64,000 nt of DNA from Haloarcula taiwanensis. GTDB lineage: Archaea; Halobacteriota; Halobacteria; Halobacteriales; Haloarculaceae. The stretch covers positions 461,234-525,233 of the forward strand of contig CP019155.1 in NCBI GenBank assembly GCA_002844335.1. The letters are read 5' to 3'. The notes under the pieces are model-generated. The model did not search any database, had not been told where the DNA came from, and worked only from the letters and a program-made list of their open reading frames with translations. Of the stretch, positions 1 to 8,007 are shown one piece after another (the first letter of the stretch is position 1; each line of letters opens with the position of its first letter). The position numbers and the translations under genes are program-made.

Positions 1-1
1 C

Positions 2-334
2 CGCCGTGGCGATATTTCGCCGGGCCGCGTCTGGGACGCATACGAGGCGAACCTCCGATACGTCCTCCGCGAAGTAGAAGCACTGGCCGAAAACGTCGAC
101 GGTCACCTCGCCGTCACCGCCGATCACGGTAATCTCTTCGGGGAGTGGGGGCTGTACGGCCATCCGATGTACACGCCGGTCCCTGCCTTACTGGCGGTGC
201 CGTGGGCCGAGACCGACGGCGTCGACGGCGGGGGGCGCGAGCCCGACCTGCGTCCACCCGAACCGCTTCCAGTGTCGCGCGTCTATGGTTCCGAGAGCGA
301 CAGCTGCCGGCTGAAGTCACTGGGGTATTTGTAG
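2..334 (+). CDS. C-terminal part of a sulfatase/alkaline-phosphatase superfamily hydrolase (partial at window edge)
   Basis: The reading frame is open from the window edge to a TAG at 332-334 and gives about 110 residues. It contains the late motif of sulfatase-like metalloenzymes, a TADHG followed shortly by GEWG and GHP, and it ends in RLKSLGYL-like residues, a common C-terminus in this superfamily. These enzymes hydrolyse sulfate or phosphate esters with a bound metal; the Asp-His pair of TADHG would be metal ligands. The N-terminal half and the nucleophile lie outside the window, so the substrate cannot be judged. The next genes downstream on the same strand include a glycosyltransferase and a methyltransferase, so a role in polysaccharide or lipid modification is possible, but this is inference. 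Confidence 0.75.
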   Translation, partial: RRGDISPGRVWDAYEANLRYVLREVEALAENVDGHLAVTADHGNLFGEWGLYGHPMYTPVPALLAVPWAETDGVDGGGREPDLRPPEPLPVSRVYGSESDSCRLKSLGYL

Positions 335-465
335 TCAATCGGAGATACTTTTTAGTCAGAGAAGGCCTGGATAGGAGACGTGTCTTCCCGGAGCCGTCGC
401 CACGTCCAGAAGAGTTGGCATCGAAACATCGGCACCGGCCATCCACGTTTCCAAGAGACAGTGTA

Positions 466-1446
466 ATGTCTGCCAGAACGCTGTACTTTACCGGCGCGGA
501 ATCAGTCAGGGTCGACGAGGAGGCAGTGCCTGACCCCGGACCATCACAGGTCCGCGTCCGAACAGAACTCTCAGGAATCAGTCCCGGAACGGAGCTGTTA
601 GTGTACCGCGGTGAGGTCGATTCGGAACTTGCGACCGACGAGACAATCGACGCCTTAGATGGGACGTTTTCGTATCCACTGCAGTACGGCTACGCCGCAG
701 TCGGCCGTGTCACCGCCATCGGTGCTGAAGTCGACGACAACTGGCTCGACCGTCGTGTGTTTGCGTTTAATCCACACGAGAGCCACTTTCTCGCAGAACC
801 GTCGTCGCTCATTCCCACGACGTTACCCCCGGAACAGGCGGTGTTCATGCCGAACGTCGAGGCGGCCGTTAACTTCGTGATGGACGCTCGACCGCGCATC
901 GGTGCTCGGGTGGTCGTCTTCGGCCAGGGGCCGGTCGGACTGTTGACCACTGGACTTCTGGCTGATTTTCCGTTGGCGTCACTTGTGACAGTCGACCCCT
1001 GTGCAAGCCGTCGTCGGCTCTCAGAAGCACTCGGGGCAGACCGTTCGGTCACCCCCGGAAATCTCGGTGATGTTGACGCCGACATCACGTTCGAACTCTC
1101 GGGAAACCCACCCGCCCTCGACAGGGCTATCGACGCCACTGGCTACGCGGGTCAGGTCATCGTCGGGTCGTGGTACGGCTCGAAGGGTGTGTCACTGGAC
1201 CTCGGACACCACTTCCATCGGAGCCACATCCGCGTACGCAGCAGTCAGGTGAGCCGAATCGATCCGGACCACGCTGACCGCTGGGACAAGGACCGCCGAC
1301 TGGACGTTGTCCGGTCGTGGCTGAGCGACACTGACCTCTCGGCGCTGTTGACACACGAAATCGACATCGAGCGTGCAGGCGAGGCATATCAACTGCTGGC
1401 GAACCGGCCAGACGACGCCGTGCAGGTGGTGTTGACGTACAACTGA
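466..1446 (+). CDS. MDR-superfamily (zinc-type alcohol dehydrogenase-like) oxidoreductase
   Basis: This 326-residue protein has the two-domain layout of medium-chain dehydrogenases: a GroES-like N-terminal half and an NAD(P)-binding half with a VVFGQGPVGLL nucleotide-binding loop near residue 150. Where catalytic-zinc enzymes have a Cys near residue 40, this protein reads SGISPGTE, as in BchC-like members, so zinc catalysis in the usual form is doubtful. I chose the ATG at 466 because the alignable fold begins there; the frame stays open far upstream (to 145) but that part is arginine-rich shadow of the preceding gene. A TATA-like stretch lies around 343-353. It heads a tight run with a PTPS-like protein, a glycosyltransferase and a methyltransferase, so it may reduce a pterin or sugar intermediate; this is inferred from context only. 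Confidence 0.8.
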   Translation: MSARTLYFTGAESVRVDEEAVPDPGPSQVRVRTELSGISPGTELLVYRGEVDSELATDETIDALDGTFSYPLQYGYAAVGRVTAIGAEVDDNWLDRRVFAFNPHESHFLAEPSSLIPTTLPPEQAVFMPNVEAAVNFVMDARPRIGARVVVFGQGPVGLLTTGLLADFPLASLVTVDPCASRRRLSEALGADRSVTPGNLGDVDADITFELSGNPPALDRAIDATGYAGQVIVGSWYGSKGVSLDLGHHFHRSHIRVRSSQVSRIDPDHADRWDKDRRLDVVRSWLSDTDLSALLTHEIDIERAGEAYQLLANRPDDAVQVVLTYN

Positions 1447-1485
1447 CACCCGTGATTTAGGTGTGTCCCGGCCGTCTGTTCGGGC

Positions 1486-1863
1486 ATGTACGCGACGACG
1501 GTCCGGACCGAGTTCGTGGCACAGCACTACCTCACTGTCCCGGACCCGGGCCCAGAGGGAGACCCGCATTCACATCACTACCGGGTGGAACTGTGTTTCC
1601 GCGGCCCCGAGCTCAACGAGTTCGACTACATCGTCGACATCGACAATGCCGAGACAGCCTTGTCGTCACTCGCTGACCGGTATCAGGACACACTGCTCAA
1701 CGACCTCCCAGAGTTCGAGGAGTATAATCCCAGCGTGGAACGGTTTGCCCGTGTCATCTTCGAACGCGTCATTGCGCGTGTCACCGACGAGACGGTCACT
1801 GAACTATCGGTCACCGTCTGGGAGGACGAAGACGCCGCTGCGAGTTACGACGCCGCCGTATGA
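1486..1863 (+). CDS. 6-pyruvoyl-tetrahydropterin synthase / QueD-family protein, divergent active site
   Basis: This 125-residue protein matches the small T-fold PTPS/QueD family in length and in its zinc ligands: His14, then His28 and His30 in an HSHHY motif followed by RVEL. The pterin-anchoring region appears as NPSVE near residue 80, and VWED near the C-terminus matches the usual late acidic motif. PTPS and QueD enzymes use a Cys four residues before the second zinc His; here that position is Glu24 and no Cys is present in the protein. The classical pyruvoyl or carboxy-tetrahydropterin chemistry may therefore be changed, as in other Cys-less family branches. Its stop overlaps the glycosyltransferase start by four bases, so the two are almost certainly co-transcribed. 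Confidence 0.82.
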   Translation: MYATTVRTEFVAQHYLTVPDPGPEGDPHSHHYRVELCFRGPELNEFDYIVDIDNAETALSSLADRYQDTLLNDLPEFEEYNPSVERFARVIFERVIARVTDETVTELSVTVWEDEDAAASYDAAV

Positions 1864-2927
1864 GAGTCGGCCTGACCCTGTACGGGAGCCTCGACGAGCA
1901 GTCGGGCGGGTTTCGATACGATAGAAAACTCGTCAAGGGACTTCGAGCGGCCGGCGACACTGTCGAATGTATCCAGCTTCCCTGGCGGAACTACCACCGT
2001 GGGTTGCTCGACAACGGGTCGCGCAAGCTCCGACGACAACTGGACGTAGATGTCGACATTATGTTACAGGACGAACTCGCTCATCCATCGCTTGTTCACA
2101 CGAACCGCACCCTCCCATATCCGGTTGTCAGCATCGTCCACCACCTGCGGGCAAGCGAGCCGAGCCGACTCGCCCCGCTGTATCGCGCGGTAGAGCGTCG
2201 CTACCTCGGGACGGTCCACGGTGTCGTCTGTAACAGCGCCACGACCCGACGTGTCGTTTCGGACCTCGGCGTCAACCCCGCCGACACCGTCGTCGCACCG
2301 CCGGCCGGCGACCGCTTCGCCCCGGACATCGACCGGGCCACGGTTGCGGAGCGGGCCACTACTGAGCCGCTGCGAGTGGTTTTCGTCGGAAACATCACGC
2401 CTCGAAAGGGGTTGGATACGCTCGTCGAGGGTGTGGCGGACGCTGCCGCCGACATCGACATCACGGTGGTCGGTCGGGCCGTCGACGACGGGCACGTCGA
2501 TGCAGTCCGAGACCGCATCCGGGAACACGGTCTGGATGACCGTGTAGCGTTCACGGGCCGACTGGCGGACGACGAGCTAAAGCACACGCTCCGGTCGAGC
2601 CACGTCTTGGCAGTGCCATCCCGGTACGAGGGGTTCGGCATCGTCTATCTGGAGGGAATGAGCTTTGGCCTCCCGGCGCTGGCCACCCGGGCTGGCGGGG
2701 CGACCGACATCGTAACCGACGGCGAAACGGGGGCACTCGTCGACCCGGACGACTCTGCAGCCGTCGCTCGTGAGCTGGAGCGGTTCGCCACCGACCGCGA
2801 CCGCCTGGCCGAGATGGGGTGGGCCGCGAGACAGAGCTACGAGGCACACCCGGACTGGGAAGAGACGGTCGGACGGGTACGCGGCCTGCTGTCTGCTATC
2901 GTTCAGCCTGCGGAGGGACCAGCATGA
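1860..2927 (+). CDS. GT4-family glycosyltransferase
   Basis: This 355-residue GT-B fold protein has the donor-binding half typical of GT4 enzymes: FVGNITPRKGLDTL near residue 177, then SRYEGFGIVYLE near 255-265 carrying the EX7E motif, followed by a glycine-rich ATRAGG and TDGETGALV. GT4 enzymes transfer a sugar from a nucleotide donor with retention of configuration. It has no signal peptide or membrane segment and should be cytosolic, possibly peripheral. It overlaps the PTPS-like gene by four bases and the methyltransferase by four bases. Pairing with a pterin enzyme suggests a glycosylated pterin, as known for cyanobacterial pterin glucosides, but an envelope glycan acceptor is equally possible. 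Confidence 0.88.
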   Translation: MRVGLTLYGSLDEQSGGFRYDRKLVKGLRAAGDTVECIQLPWRNYHRGLLDNGSRKLRRQLDVDVDIMLQDELAHPSLVHTNRTLPYPVVSIVHHLRASEPSRLAPLYRAVERRYLGTVHGVVCNSATTRRVVSDLGVNPADTVVAPPAGDRFAPDIDRATVAERATTEPLRVVFVGNITPRKGLDTLVEGVADAAADIDITVVGRAVDDGHVDAVRDRIREHGLDDRVAFTGRLADDELKHTLRSSHVLAVPSRYEGFGIVYLEGMSFGLPALATRAGGATDIVTDGETGALVDPDDSAAVARELERFATDRDRLAEMGWAARQSYEAHPDWEETVGRVRGLLSAIVQPAEGPA

Positions 2928-3862
2928 CGAAATCGTTCCAGCGATATCTCCGGGCAAAACGGACAGTCGACGACCGCGCGCTGGACCGCCGGCTGGTCAA
3001 GCTGCTCCGCGAGCAGTTGGCTGACCGGGCGACCGACAGCGACGGGCCGCTACGCATCCTCGAAATCGGGGCTGGTATCGGCACGATGCTCGCCCGCTTC
3101 CTCGACTGGGACGTGCTTCCTGCCGGCGAAGTCCACTACACCGCAGTCGATCTCCAGTCGGAGAACGTGGCTCGCTTGCCAGACCACATCCGGAACTGGG
3201 CCGCTGACCGGCAGATGTCTGTGAGAGACGGGCCGCTCGTCTTGGACAGCGAAAACCGGCGAGTCGAGATTGAGGCGGTGCAAGCCGATGCTGTGGCGCA
3301 CGCGACGGGTACTGACGGCGAATACGACCTCCTCGTTGGGGCAGCCCTGCTCGATATTCTCGACCGGCGGGAGCTGCCGACATTGCTCGATCCGCTCGCA
3401 CCGGGTGGCCTGTATTACTTCCCGCTCACATTCGACGGGGCAACCCGCTTCCAGCCGAGCCATCCGGCCGACCGGACGGTCGAACGACTCTATCACGAGC
3501 ACATGGACGGGAAGCAGGGCGGTGACAGCCGCGCCGGCAGCGACGTGCTCGGTCGCCTCCAGCGCCTCGACGGCACAACGCTTTCAGCTGTTGCCGGGTC
3601 GGACTGGGTTGTCCGACCTATCGACGGGAGTTATCCGGCCGACGAAGCCTACTTCCTCCGATACATTCTCGACACTATCGAGGATGCAGTCGGCGAGGTG
3701 GCCGGTCGCGACTTCGAGGGACTCGCCGACTGGCTGGCCGGCCGGCGTGAGCAGGTCGCTGCTGCTGAGTTGCTGTATCACACACACCAATTGGACTTCC
3801 TGGGCCGTGCCGTCACCCGTCGGTCTTCCGGCGAATCGTGGCCGTCGCCTCGTATGAAATAA
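2924..3862 (+). CDS. class I SAM-dependent methyltransferase
   Basis: The protein has 312 residues starting at the ATG at 2924, which overlaps the glycosyltransferase stop. SAM-binding motif I is clear as RILEIGAGIGTML near residues 43-55, followed by an acidic loop (TAVDLQ) and a LLVGAALLDIL segment in the position of motif II. The remainder looks like a class I Rossmann methyltransferase with a C-terminal substrate cap; the substrate is not evident. The last 50 bases overlap, tail to tail, the end of the MaoC-like gene on the other strand. It is the last gene of the PTPS/glycosyltransferase run and probably modifies the same product. Confidence 0.85.
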   Translation: MTKSFQRYLRAKRTVDDRALDRRLVKLLREQLADRATDSDGPLRILEIGAGIGTMLARFLDWDVLPAGEVHYTAVDLQSENVARLPDHIRNWAADRQMSVRDGPLVLDSENRRVEIEAVQADAVAHATGTDGEYDLLVGAALLDILDRRELPTLLDPLAPGGLYYFPLTFDGATRFQPSHPADRTVERLYHEHMDGKQGGDSRAGSDVLGRLQRLDGTTLSAVAGSDWVVRPIDGSYPADEAYFLRYILDTIEDAVGEVAGRDFEGLADWLAGRREQVAAAELLYHTHQLDFLGRAVTRRSSGESWPSPRMK

Positions 3863-4256
3863 CCAGTTCGTCGTCCTGATTGCGCCCTTCGTGGCGAGTG
3901 GTGAGGTATCCTCGACTCGGATCACTGTCGGAGGGTCGCTTGTCGATGATTTCGGTTCGTAATCGGAGCGTATCACCGGGTTGGAGCGGTAGATGCCAGC
4001 GGAGATTGTCGACGCCGACGCCAGCCTGTGTTGCGATGTCCTCGCTGGTCTCAACGTTAAGACGCATACAGATTGCGGCAGTCTGCCACCCAGACGCGAC
4101 TAGCCCACCGAATACTGAGTCCTTCGCTGCCTCCTCGTCAGTGTGGAACGGCTGTGGATCGTACTTCTCGCCGAAGTCCACAATCTCAGATTTCGACACT
4201 GTGTATCCGTCCGATTCTCGCACGTCACCGACCGAAATATCCTCGTAAAACTGCAT
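3813..4256 (-). CDS. MaoC-like hot-dog dehydratase/hydratase
   Basis: This 147-residue protein starts MQFYEDISVGD and carries the MaoC hydratase layout: FGEKYDPQPFHTDEEAA around residues 28-44, with the Asp and His positions of the catalytic hydratase-2 motif, then VFGGLVASGWQT, and LPLQPGDTLRLRTEI in the second half. Such proteins hydrate enoyl-CoA substrates as homodimers in the cytosol. The longer open frame to 4454 was not used because family members start at the MQFYED position and the upstream part is AT-rich. Its end overlaps the methyltransferase gene on the opposite strand by 50 bases. The acyl-CoA substrate cannot be told from the sequence. Confidence 0.88.
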   Translation of the reverse strand: MQFYEDISVGDVRESDGYTVSKSEIVDFGEKYDPQPFHTDEEAAKDSVFGGLVASGWQTAAICMRLNVETSEDIATQAGVGVDNLRWHLPLQPGDTLRLRTEIIDKRPSDSDPSRGYLTTRHEGRNQDDELVISYEATATIRRKTDG

Positions 4257-4359
4257 ATGACTATGGAGATGATGCACAAATAAAAATCCGACGTGGACGG
4301 CACTAGCAAAGTCCGAGTTTGTGCGTGTGAACAGATGGCGCGAGGTACATGTAGATAAG

Positions 4360-4373
4360 ATATATATTGTAGT
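4360..4373 (+). promoter_or_regulatory. TATA-like element for the 116-residue protein gene
   Basis: An AT-only stretch (ATATATATT and neighbours) is centred about 30 bases before the ATG at 4397, the spacing expected for a haloarchaeal promoter with a short or absent leader. Confidence 0.5.
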
Positions 4374-4396
4374 TGTAACATAGATACAATGTCGAC

Positions 4397-4747
4397 ATGC
4401 CCTCCAGCAGTCGTACACTCCTCTCGGCGACCAGTGAAGAGTGGCGCTTAGCACACGAAGACCTCCACATCAGAAATGCCTCTGACACCAAGCGTGATGT
4501 CCACATAGAGATATACGATGACGGAGAATGTTGTCATACAGCACACTATCAGCTTCTGTCGGGCCAGTCGGGTTGTTCGGTCAACTTACTACGGAATGGC
4601 TGCTACAAAGTGAAGGCTGTTCTCGACAGACAGCAGGAGTCCACCGCTGCTGTCACAGTCTCTGATGAGCCTGAACAAACCATCTTCATCCAGGTTCAAA
4701 ACGACAGGATAACGATTGACGAGGGAGTAACTCCATCGCGTCCCTGA
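4397..4747 (+). CDS. hypothetical haloarchaeal protein, 116 residues
   Basis: I do not recognise this protein. It is 116 residues, soluble and without signal peptide, with an alternating pattern (HIRNAS, VHIEIYDDGE, CYKVKAVLD, QTIFIQVQNDRI) that suggests a small beta-sandwich like those of bacterial or haloarchaeal carboxypeptidase-regulatory-like folds. Three to four cysteines lie in the first 75 residues. A good TATA element about 30 bases upstream supports expression. The downstream DNA is an insertion-sequence graveyard. Codon use is less GC-biased at the third position than in the neighbouring cluster. Confidence 0.55.
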   Translation: MPSSSRTLLSATSEEWRLAHEDLHIRNASDTKRDVHIEIYDDGECCHTAHYQLLSGQSGCSVNLLRNGCYKVKAVLDRQQESTAAVTVSDEPEQTIFIQVQNDRITIDEGVTPSRP

Positions 4748-5021
4748 ACGAACGTGCCGTCTCGTCCTGCTTGAGAGCCTCCCGCGCTGAAGCGGGGATT
4801 CCCACGCTGGGACAGTAGCGTTCAAACACGACCTGTTACTGCGGGCATTCTCTGCCCGTGGATCTGCCGAACAGGCGGAGAGAGGGTTTGCTGGGCAGTG
4901 AGCTACTCTACTTCGGTGCGGTATTCGGAGTTCCCGTCTGTCGCAAATTCTCAGTTGCGTCCGGTCGCTGTCAGCGACGATTGTCACTGCTAGAACTTTT
5001 TGCTCAATGTCGTGAGTGACA
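4748..5021. other. non-coding stretch with a possible IS605-type right end
   Basis: No gene is visible here. An imperfect hairpin at about 4781-4795 (CCCGC, seven-base loop, GCGGG) is followed by GATTCCC, similar to the hairpins that end haloarchaeal IS200/IS605 elements next to tnpB. On the minus strand a short trace ending in WESPLQRG resembles the tail of haloarchaeal TnpB proteins, but there is no longer tnpB frame. The call is weak. Confidence 0.3.
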
Positions 5022-5190
5022 GTGCATCATCTCGACGAGATCTCCGTTGAGGAACTGCAAGCCACTCTCATGTGGACGGAAGAAGCCAACACAACGGCTC
5101 TTAGCAGTCCTCCAACGGTGTAGCGCAAACCGAACTAGTCGAGTGGTGTCGTCAGCGACAGACAAACTACATTAGATCGCATCGTTCTGC
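5022..5190 (+). pseudogene. decayed N-terminus of an IS630-type transposase
   Basis: Starting at a GTG at 5022 the frame reads HHLDEISVEELQATL, close to the conserved beginning of haloarchaeal IS630-type transposases. Continuing the alignment requires two frame changes: a second frame gives KKPTQRLLAVL at about 5075-5110, and a third gives NGVAQTELVEWCRQRQTNY at about 5113-5170, which fits the helix-turn-helix region that follows in intact copies. After that the similarity disappears. The element is therefore truncated and frameshifted, with no terminal repeats found. It marks this gap as an old insertion site next to the ABC importer operon. Confidence 0.68.
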
Positions 5191-5331
5191 GCACTACTCA
5201 TCGCTGGTCCGGGCAGACACATCGTCCCAGCGGGGAGAGGCGCCGAGATATGATACAGCGATACTGAGACGGTCAGTCAGCAGGGAGTTTACCAACCCCA
5301 CCGTGACATCTGCAGAAGGCACAGTCAGTAA

Positions 5332-6096
5332 CTACGTCTGCGATTCAATTCGCTCGAACAGTGTTTCCACGAGGTCAACGAACCACTGCGCACTGCGGTT
5401 ACGGGGCCGAGATTCCGCCACTGAAACCGTTGCTCGAACGCGCCCCGGCGTGCCGGACATGATGACAATCCTGTCCGAGAGCGCAACGGCCTCCTCGATG
5501 TCATGGGTTACGAACAACACGGTTTTATCGGTGCCACGCCAGATGTCGAGCAGTTCGCGTTGGAGTTGTCGGCGTGTCTGCATATCCACGCTGCCAAAGG
5601 GCTCGTCCAACAAGAGGATAGCTGGGTCCACAGCGAGTGCGCGCGCAAGACCGACGCGCTGTTTCATACCACCTGAGAGTTCCTTCGGGTATGCATCAGC
5701 AAAGTCAGACAATCCAATAATAGCTAGCATTTCTCGGACTCGCTCCTGCCGCTCAGCAGCCGGCACTCCCCGCTCCACTAATCCGAAGGCGACGTTTTCT
5801 CGGACTGTCAGCCACGGAAACAGGTGGTACTCCTGAAACACCGTTCCCCGATTCGGGTCAGGGCCTTGAACCGGCTTCCCCGAAACTGTGATATCACCGT
5901 CTGTTGGTGGCTCCAGTCCACTTACAAGCCTGAGAAGTGTGGTCTTCCCGCAGCCTGACGGGCCAACCACGGTGACGAACTCGCCAGATGAGACACGCAG
6001 CGACACGTCACGGAGGGCTGTCGTAACTCTGCCTTCCCTTTCGTATTGCTTGGAGACCCCGCGGATGGCGATTTCGGTATCCGTGCTGTCTCTCAT
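5332..6096 (-). CDS. ABC transporter ATP-binding protein, SsuB/TauB type
   Basis: This 254-residue ATPase has all nucleotide-binding motifs: Walker A GPSGCGKTT near 44-52, the Q-loop with VFQEYHLFPWL, signature LSGGMKQR near 139-146, Walker B ILLLDEPFG and the switch His in VTHDIEEA. The HLFPWLTVRENV sequence is typical of the nitrate/sulfonate/taurine subfamily. It would energise the permease encoded just upstream, with which it overlaps by four bases; the operon order is binding protein, permease, ATPase. The subfamily label does not fix the substrate, and the operator at the operon start points to a metal-controlled cargo rather than sulfonate. Confidence 0.93.
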   Translation of the reverse strand: MRDSTDTEIAIRGVSKQYEREGRVTTALRDVSLRVSSGEFVTVVGPSGCGKTTLLRLVSGLEPPTDGDITVSGKPVQGPDPNRGTVFQEYHLFPWLTVRENVAFGLVERGVPAAERQERVREMLAIIGLSDFADAYPKELSGGMKQRVGLARALAVDPAILLLDEPFGSVDMQTRRQLQRELLDIWRGTDKTVLFVTHDIEEAVALSDRIVIMSGTPGRVRATVSVAESRPRNRSAQWFVDLVETLFERIESQT

Positions 6097-6917
6097 TGTT
6101 GCCAGTCGAGGAGGTGGGCACGAACTCGCCGGACGGCCCAGTCGCTGAGCAGGAACACCACACTAATCACCAGCATATACGCGATGCTACGCGCCATCGC
6201 GAGGTTGTTCGCGCTCGTAATAATTTCGTATCCGACACCGGGCGCACCGAACAATTCGGCTGCGATCACCATCATCCAGCACTGGCCAACGCTCGTACGG
6301 ACTCCGGTCAGAATCCCCGGTAATGCATCCGGGATGACGACCCGCCACAGCAGCCGACGATTGCTATCGACACCCAGTGTCGTAGCGACCTCGACTAGCT
6401 CGTTCGAGGCGTTCTCGACCCCCTCGTACGCATTATAGAACGTAATCCAAAATGCACCGATGAACACAATAAAGGCCGCACCGGTGTGACCGAGTCCAAG
6501 CCAGATGATGGCGAACACGATCCACGCCAATGGTGGAATCGGCCGGAGCACCCGCACGATGGGTGTGAGGACGGCGTCAATGACCAGACTCCAGCCCATG
6601 CCGATGCCGAGTAAACCGCCAGCCACAACGCCACCGGCGACACCGGGAACGTAGTGGAGGAGACTCTCTCCGAGATGAACAAGTAATTCGCCGCTAACCA
6701 GCTCGGTCCACAGCGCGCCCGCCACCTCGCTGGGTGTCGGCAACAGGTACGACGGAACTTCACGACCCCCTGCCCACCAGACTGCCAGAAATCCAGCCGC
6801 TCCCACGAATCCATACCACAGACGTGTCAGATTCCATTCTCGGCCGAACGCAATCGTGGTTGTCGGCTGGGAGCGGATGCCGGATGAGTCCGCTACTGGG
6901 TCAAATTCTGTGGCCAT
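6093..6917 (-). CDS. ABC transporter permease, SsuC/TauC type
   Basis: This 274-residue membrane protein starts MATEFDPV at 6917, two bases after the stop of the binding-protein gene. It has about six hydrophobic segments and the cytoplasmic coupling loop EVATTLGVDSNRRLLWRVVIPDALPGILTG region characteristic of this permease family (EAA motif with the conserved Gly). It would form a homodimeric channel in the cytoplasmic membrane with the ATPase at 5332-6096. The frame extends further upstream to 7091 but that part overlaps the binding-protein gene and is arginine-rich shadow. Nothing is unusual in the sequence. Confidence 0.92.
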   Translation of the reverse strand: MATEFDPVADSSGIRSQPTTTIAFGREWNLTRLWYGFVGAAGFLAVWWAGGREVPSYLLPTPSEVAGALWTELVSGELLVHLGESLLHYVPGVAGGVVAGGLLGIGMGWSLVIDAVLTPIVRVLRPIPPLAWIVFAIIWLGLGHTGAAFIVFIGAFWITFYNAYEGVENASNELVEVATTLGVDSNRRLLWRVVIPDALPGILTGVRTSVGQCWMMVIAAELFGAPGVGYEIITSANNLAMARSIAYMLVISVVFLLSDWAVRRVRAHLLDWQQ

Positions 6918-6918
6918 C

Positions 6919-8007
6919 CTATTCGGCGATGTCGTCGTAGAGTGACTGCTCGAAGATCTCGTCGGTAGACACTCCGCTATTGATCTGGCCGAGGTCCTCC
7001 ATCTGCGCAGCGAAAAGCTGCGTACTCTCTGTAATCTGTGCCGGGTCGCTGATGTAGTTCGAGGCCTTCGACGTGAGGGCTTTCCGGGCAATCTTCGTCG
7101 GGAGTTTGTCGCCTTTGGCCTTACTCACAGCCTTCGCAGCGACGGCCGGCTGTTCCTGGATGGTTTCAGTAGCACGCGAATGTTGGGTAATAACAGACTT
7201 CGCGATGTCCGGGTGATCGTTCCAGAGGCGGTCGTGCATGAACATGATGCCGCCAGGCTGGCCGGACATGAATGAGCCAGCCCACGTAATGCGCTCGAAG
7301 GGTGCGCCTCTCTGTTCAAGCGCAGTCGGGATGGGCTCCATAATGACAGTGCCATCGACGTTCCCAGAGAGCAGCGAGCGTTTGACGGGGCTACCACCTG
7401 CCATCGGTTCAATGTCAACAAGGTCCGGGGAGAGTCCAAGTTCCTCGCGGAGCCAATAGTGGAGAAGGATAAACGCGACACTGCCCCTGGGGAAGGTGCT
7501 GAACTTGAATTTCCGCCCGTTTTCCTCACGGAAGACCCGGAAAGCGTCGGCACCGTGTTCATCCCAGAGAGCAGCAAAGTCCTCGTGAGCGAATACGACA
7601 AACCCGTTCTTGTGATTGGCCGCTGTGACTTTCCCCGGGACATCCTTACTCTTCATCTTGATCGCAGGGGTGATGCCCATGAAGGCGAGGTCAATGTCCC
7701 CGTCAGAGTACGCTGAAACGATGGTGAGACCCTCATTAGCGAAGTTCGTCGCCTCGATATCGGGAGCTAGCGCTTCAAAGTACCCCTGATGCTTCATTAC
7801 GTGGTACTGGAGGAACGGGAACGGTGGCTTGAATGCCACGCTGAGGGTGTCCATGGAGTTGCCACTGAGCAGAGACGTACACCCAGAGAGGGCGGTAAGT
7901 GTACTTGCGCCGACTGCTGCACCGGTTTCCGTGAGGAAACGTCGTCTACTCTGGATACGTGTCCCGTCGGACCGATTCGAGTTATTAGGGCAGCCTAAAT
8001 TAGGCAT
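6919..8007 (-). CDS. ABC transporter substrate-binding lipoprotein, SsuA/NMT1-like
   Basis: This 362-residue protein begins with a twin-arginine lipoprotein signal: SRRRFL near residues 20-25, a hydrophobic run, and a lipobox LSGC around 43. The mature part has the periplasmic-binding fold of the SsuA/TauA/ThiY group (VAFKPPFPFLQYHVMKHQGYFEA, then DIDLAFMGITPAIK). It would capture substrate at the cell surface and deliver it to the permease encoded next. The ATG lies inside the second of two DtxR-like palindromes, and a TATA element is 27 bases upstream, so the transcript is probably leaderless and iron- or manganese-repressed. The cargo might be an iron chelate or a cofactor precursor; this is inference. 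Confidence 0.9.
   Translation of the reverse strand: MPNLGCPNNSNRSDGTRIQSRRRFLTETGAAVGASTLTALSGCTSLLSGNSMDTLSVAFKPPFPFLQYHVMKHQGYFEALAPDIEATNFANEGLTIVSAYSDGDIDLAFMGITPAIKMKSKDVPGKVTAANHKNGFVVFAHEDFAALWDEHGADAFRVFREENGRKFKFSTFPRGSVAFILLHYWLREELGLSPDLVDIEPMAGGSPVKRSLLSGNVDGTVIMEPIPTALEQRGAPFERITWAGSFMSGQPGGIMFMHDRLWNDHPDIAKSVITQHSRATETIQEQPAVAAKAVSKAKGDKLPTKIARKALTSKASNYISDPAQITESTQLFAAQMEDLGQINSGVSTDEIFEQSLYDDIAE

Noticed and set aside
145..465. Upstream extension of the dehydrogenase frame
   Set aside because: It overlaps the sulfatase-type gene in another frame and is arginine-rich without fold features; the family start is at 466.
4781..4795. Hairpin CCCGC/GCGGG as a definite IS605 end
   Set aside because: The hairpin is short and no tnpB gene or left end is found, so it is only mentioned as possible.
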